From contig CATZMG010000088.1 in NCBI GenBank assembly GCA_958421655.1, forward strand, positions 1 through 6,678: a stretch of DNA of 6,678 bases, read 5' to 3'. The translations under genes and the position numbers were made by a program. The stretch's first letter is position 1, and each line of letters begins with the position of its first letter. Under the pieces are notes generated by a model. That model was not told where the DNA came from. It worked only from the letters and a program-made list of their open reading frames with translations, and did no database searches. Source of the DNA: an uncultured Collinsella sp. GTDB lineage: Bacteria > Actinomycetota > Coriobacteriia > Coriobacteriales > Coriobacteriaceae. Below are positions 6,641 through 6,678 of the stretch, in pieces.

Positions 6641-6678
6641 CGCACGAAGGCCACATTAAGTGGCCTTCGGCTCGTGCG
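6641..6678 (-). repeat. Bulged hairpin upstream of leuS at the window edge
   Basis: A perfect 10-bp inverted repeat, CGAAGGCCAC (6645-6654) with GTGGCCTTCG (6660-6669), has the loop ATTAA. After a five-base bulge (6670-6674) the stem extends by CGCA (6641-6644) with TGCG (6675-6678). No T-run follows on the minus strand, and the window ends on the other side. It could be the terminator of an upstream gene or part of the leuS leader. No T-box core sequence is seen. From here to the leuS ribosome binding site no convincing promoter is visible, so the leuS promoter probably lies beyond the window. Confidence 0.7.

Noticed and set aside
6573..6678. Possible T-box leader upstream of leuS
   Set aside because: No AGGGTGGNACCGCG-type core, no terminator/antiterminator pair and no T-run are seen in the part of the leader that is visible.

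Overview
The window carries four protein-coding genes, all on the minus strand, so it reads biologically from right to left. The order is leuS (leucyl-tRNA synthetase), rimP (30S maturation factor), nusA (transcription elongation/termination factor) and infB (translation initiation factor IF-2, cut by the left edge). The DNA is GC-rich with strong G/C third-position bias and dense head-to-tail coding. NusA lacks the proteobacterial acidic repeats. Together these suggest a high-GC Gram-positive of the Actinomycetota, and the flavour of the proteins is Coriobacteriia-like (perhaps Collinsella or a relative). That genus-level placement is an impression, not a demonstrated result.

Layout, in transcription order. 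6678-6573 is a short leader upstream of leuS; it has a strong imperfect hairpin at the window edge and a good ribosome binding site. leuS (6572-3996) is complete. It is followed by a small hairpin over its stop codon and then by a 14-bp terminator hairpin with a short T-run (3966-3932). The 3931-3738 spacer holds a near-consensus sigma-70-type promoter (TTGCAC, 17 bases, TATAGT). A second intrinsic terminator lies between this promoter and rimP, inside the leader of the next operon. rimP (3737-3243) and nusA (3241-1994) are separated by one base. The 91-base nusA-infB spacer has two perfect inverted repeats and no ylxR/ylxQ gene. infB (1902 to the left edge) is open as far as the window goes (634 codons).

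The rimP-nusA-infB group is the widespread bacterial operon linking transcription control, 30S assembly and translation initiation. leuS is a housekeeping neighbour that looks transcriptionally insulated by its own terminator.

This is mostly an ordinary core-genome region, with no mobile element, CRISPR array, tRNA or rRNA. The points worth a second look are (1) a C-terminal extension on NusA with a CCCH zinc-knuckle-like signature and an acidic tail, (2) an intrinsic terminator in the leader of the operon that encodes NusA, suggesting autoregulatory attenuation, and (3) the hairpin-rich nusA-infB spacer where ylxR is missing. I did not find convincing evidence of a wholly new system.
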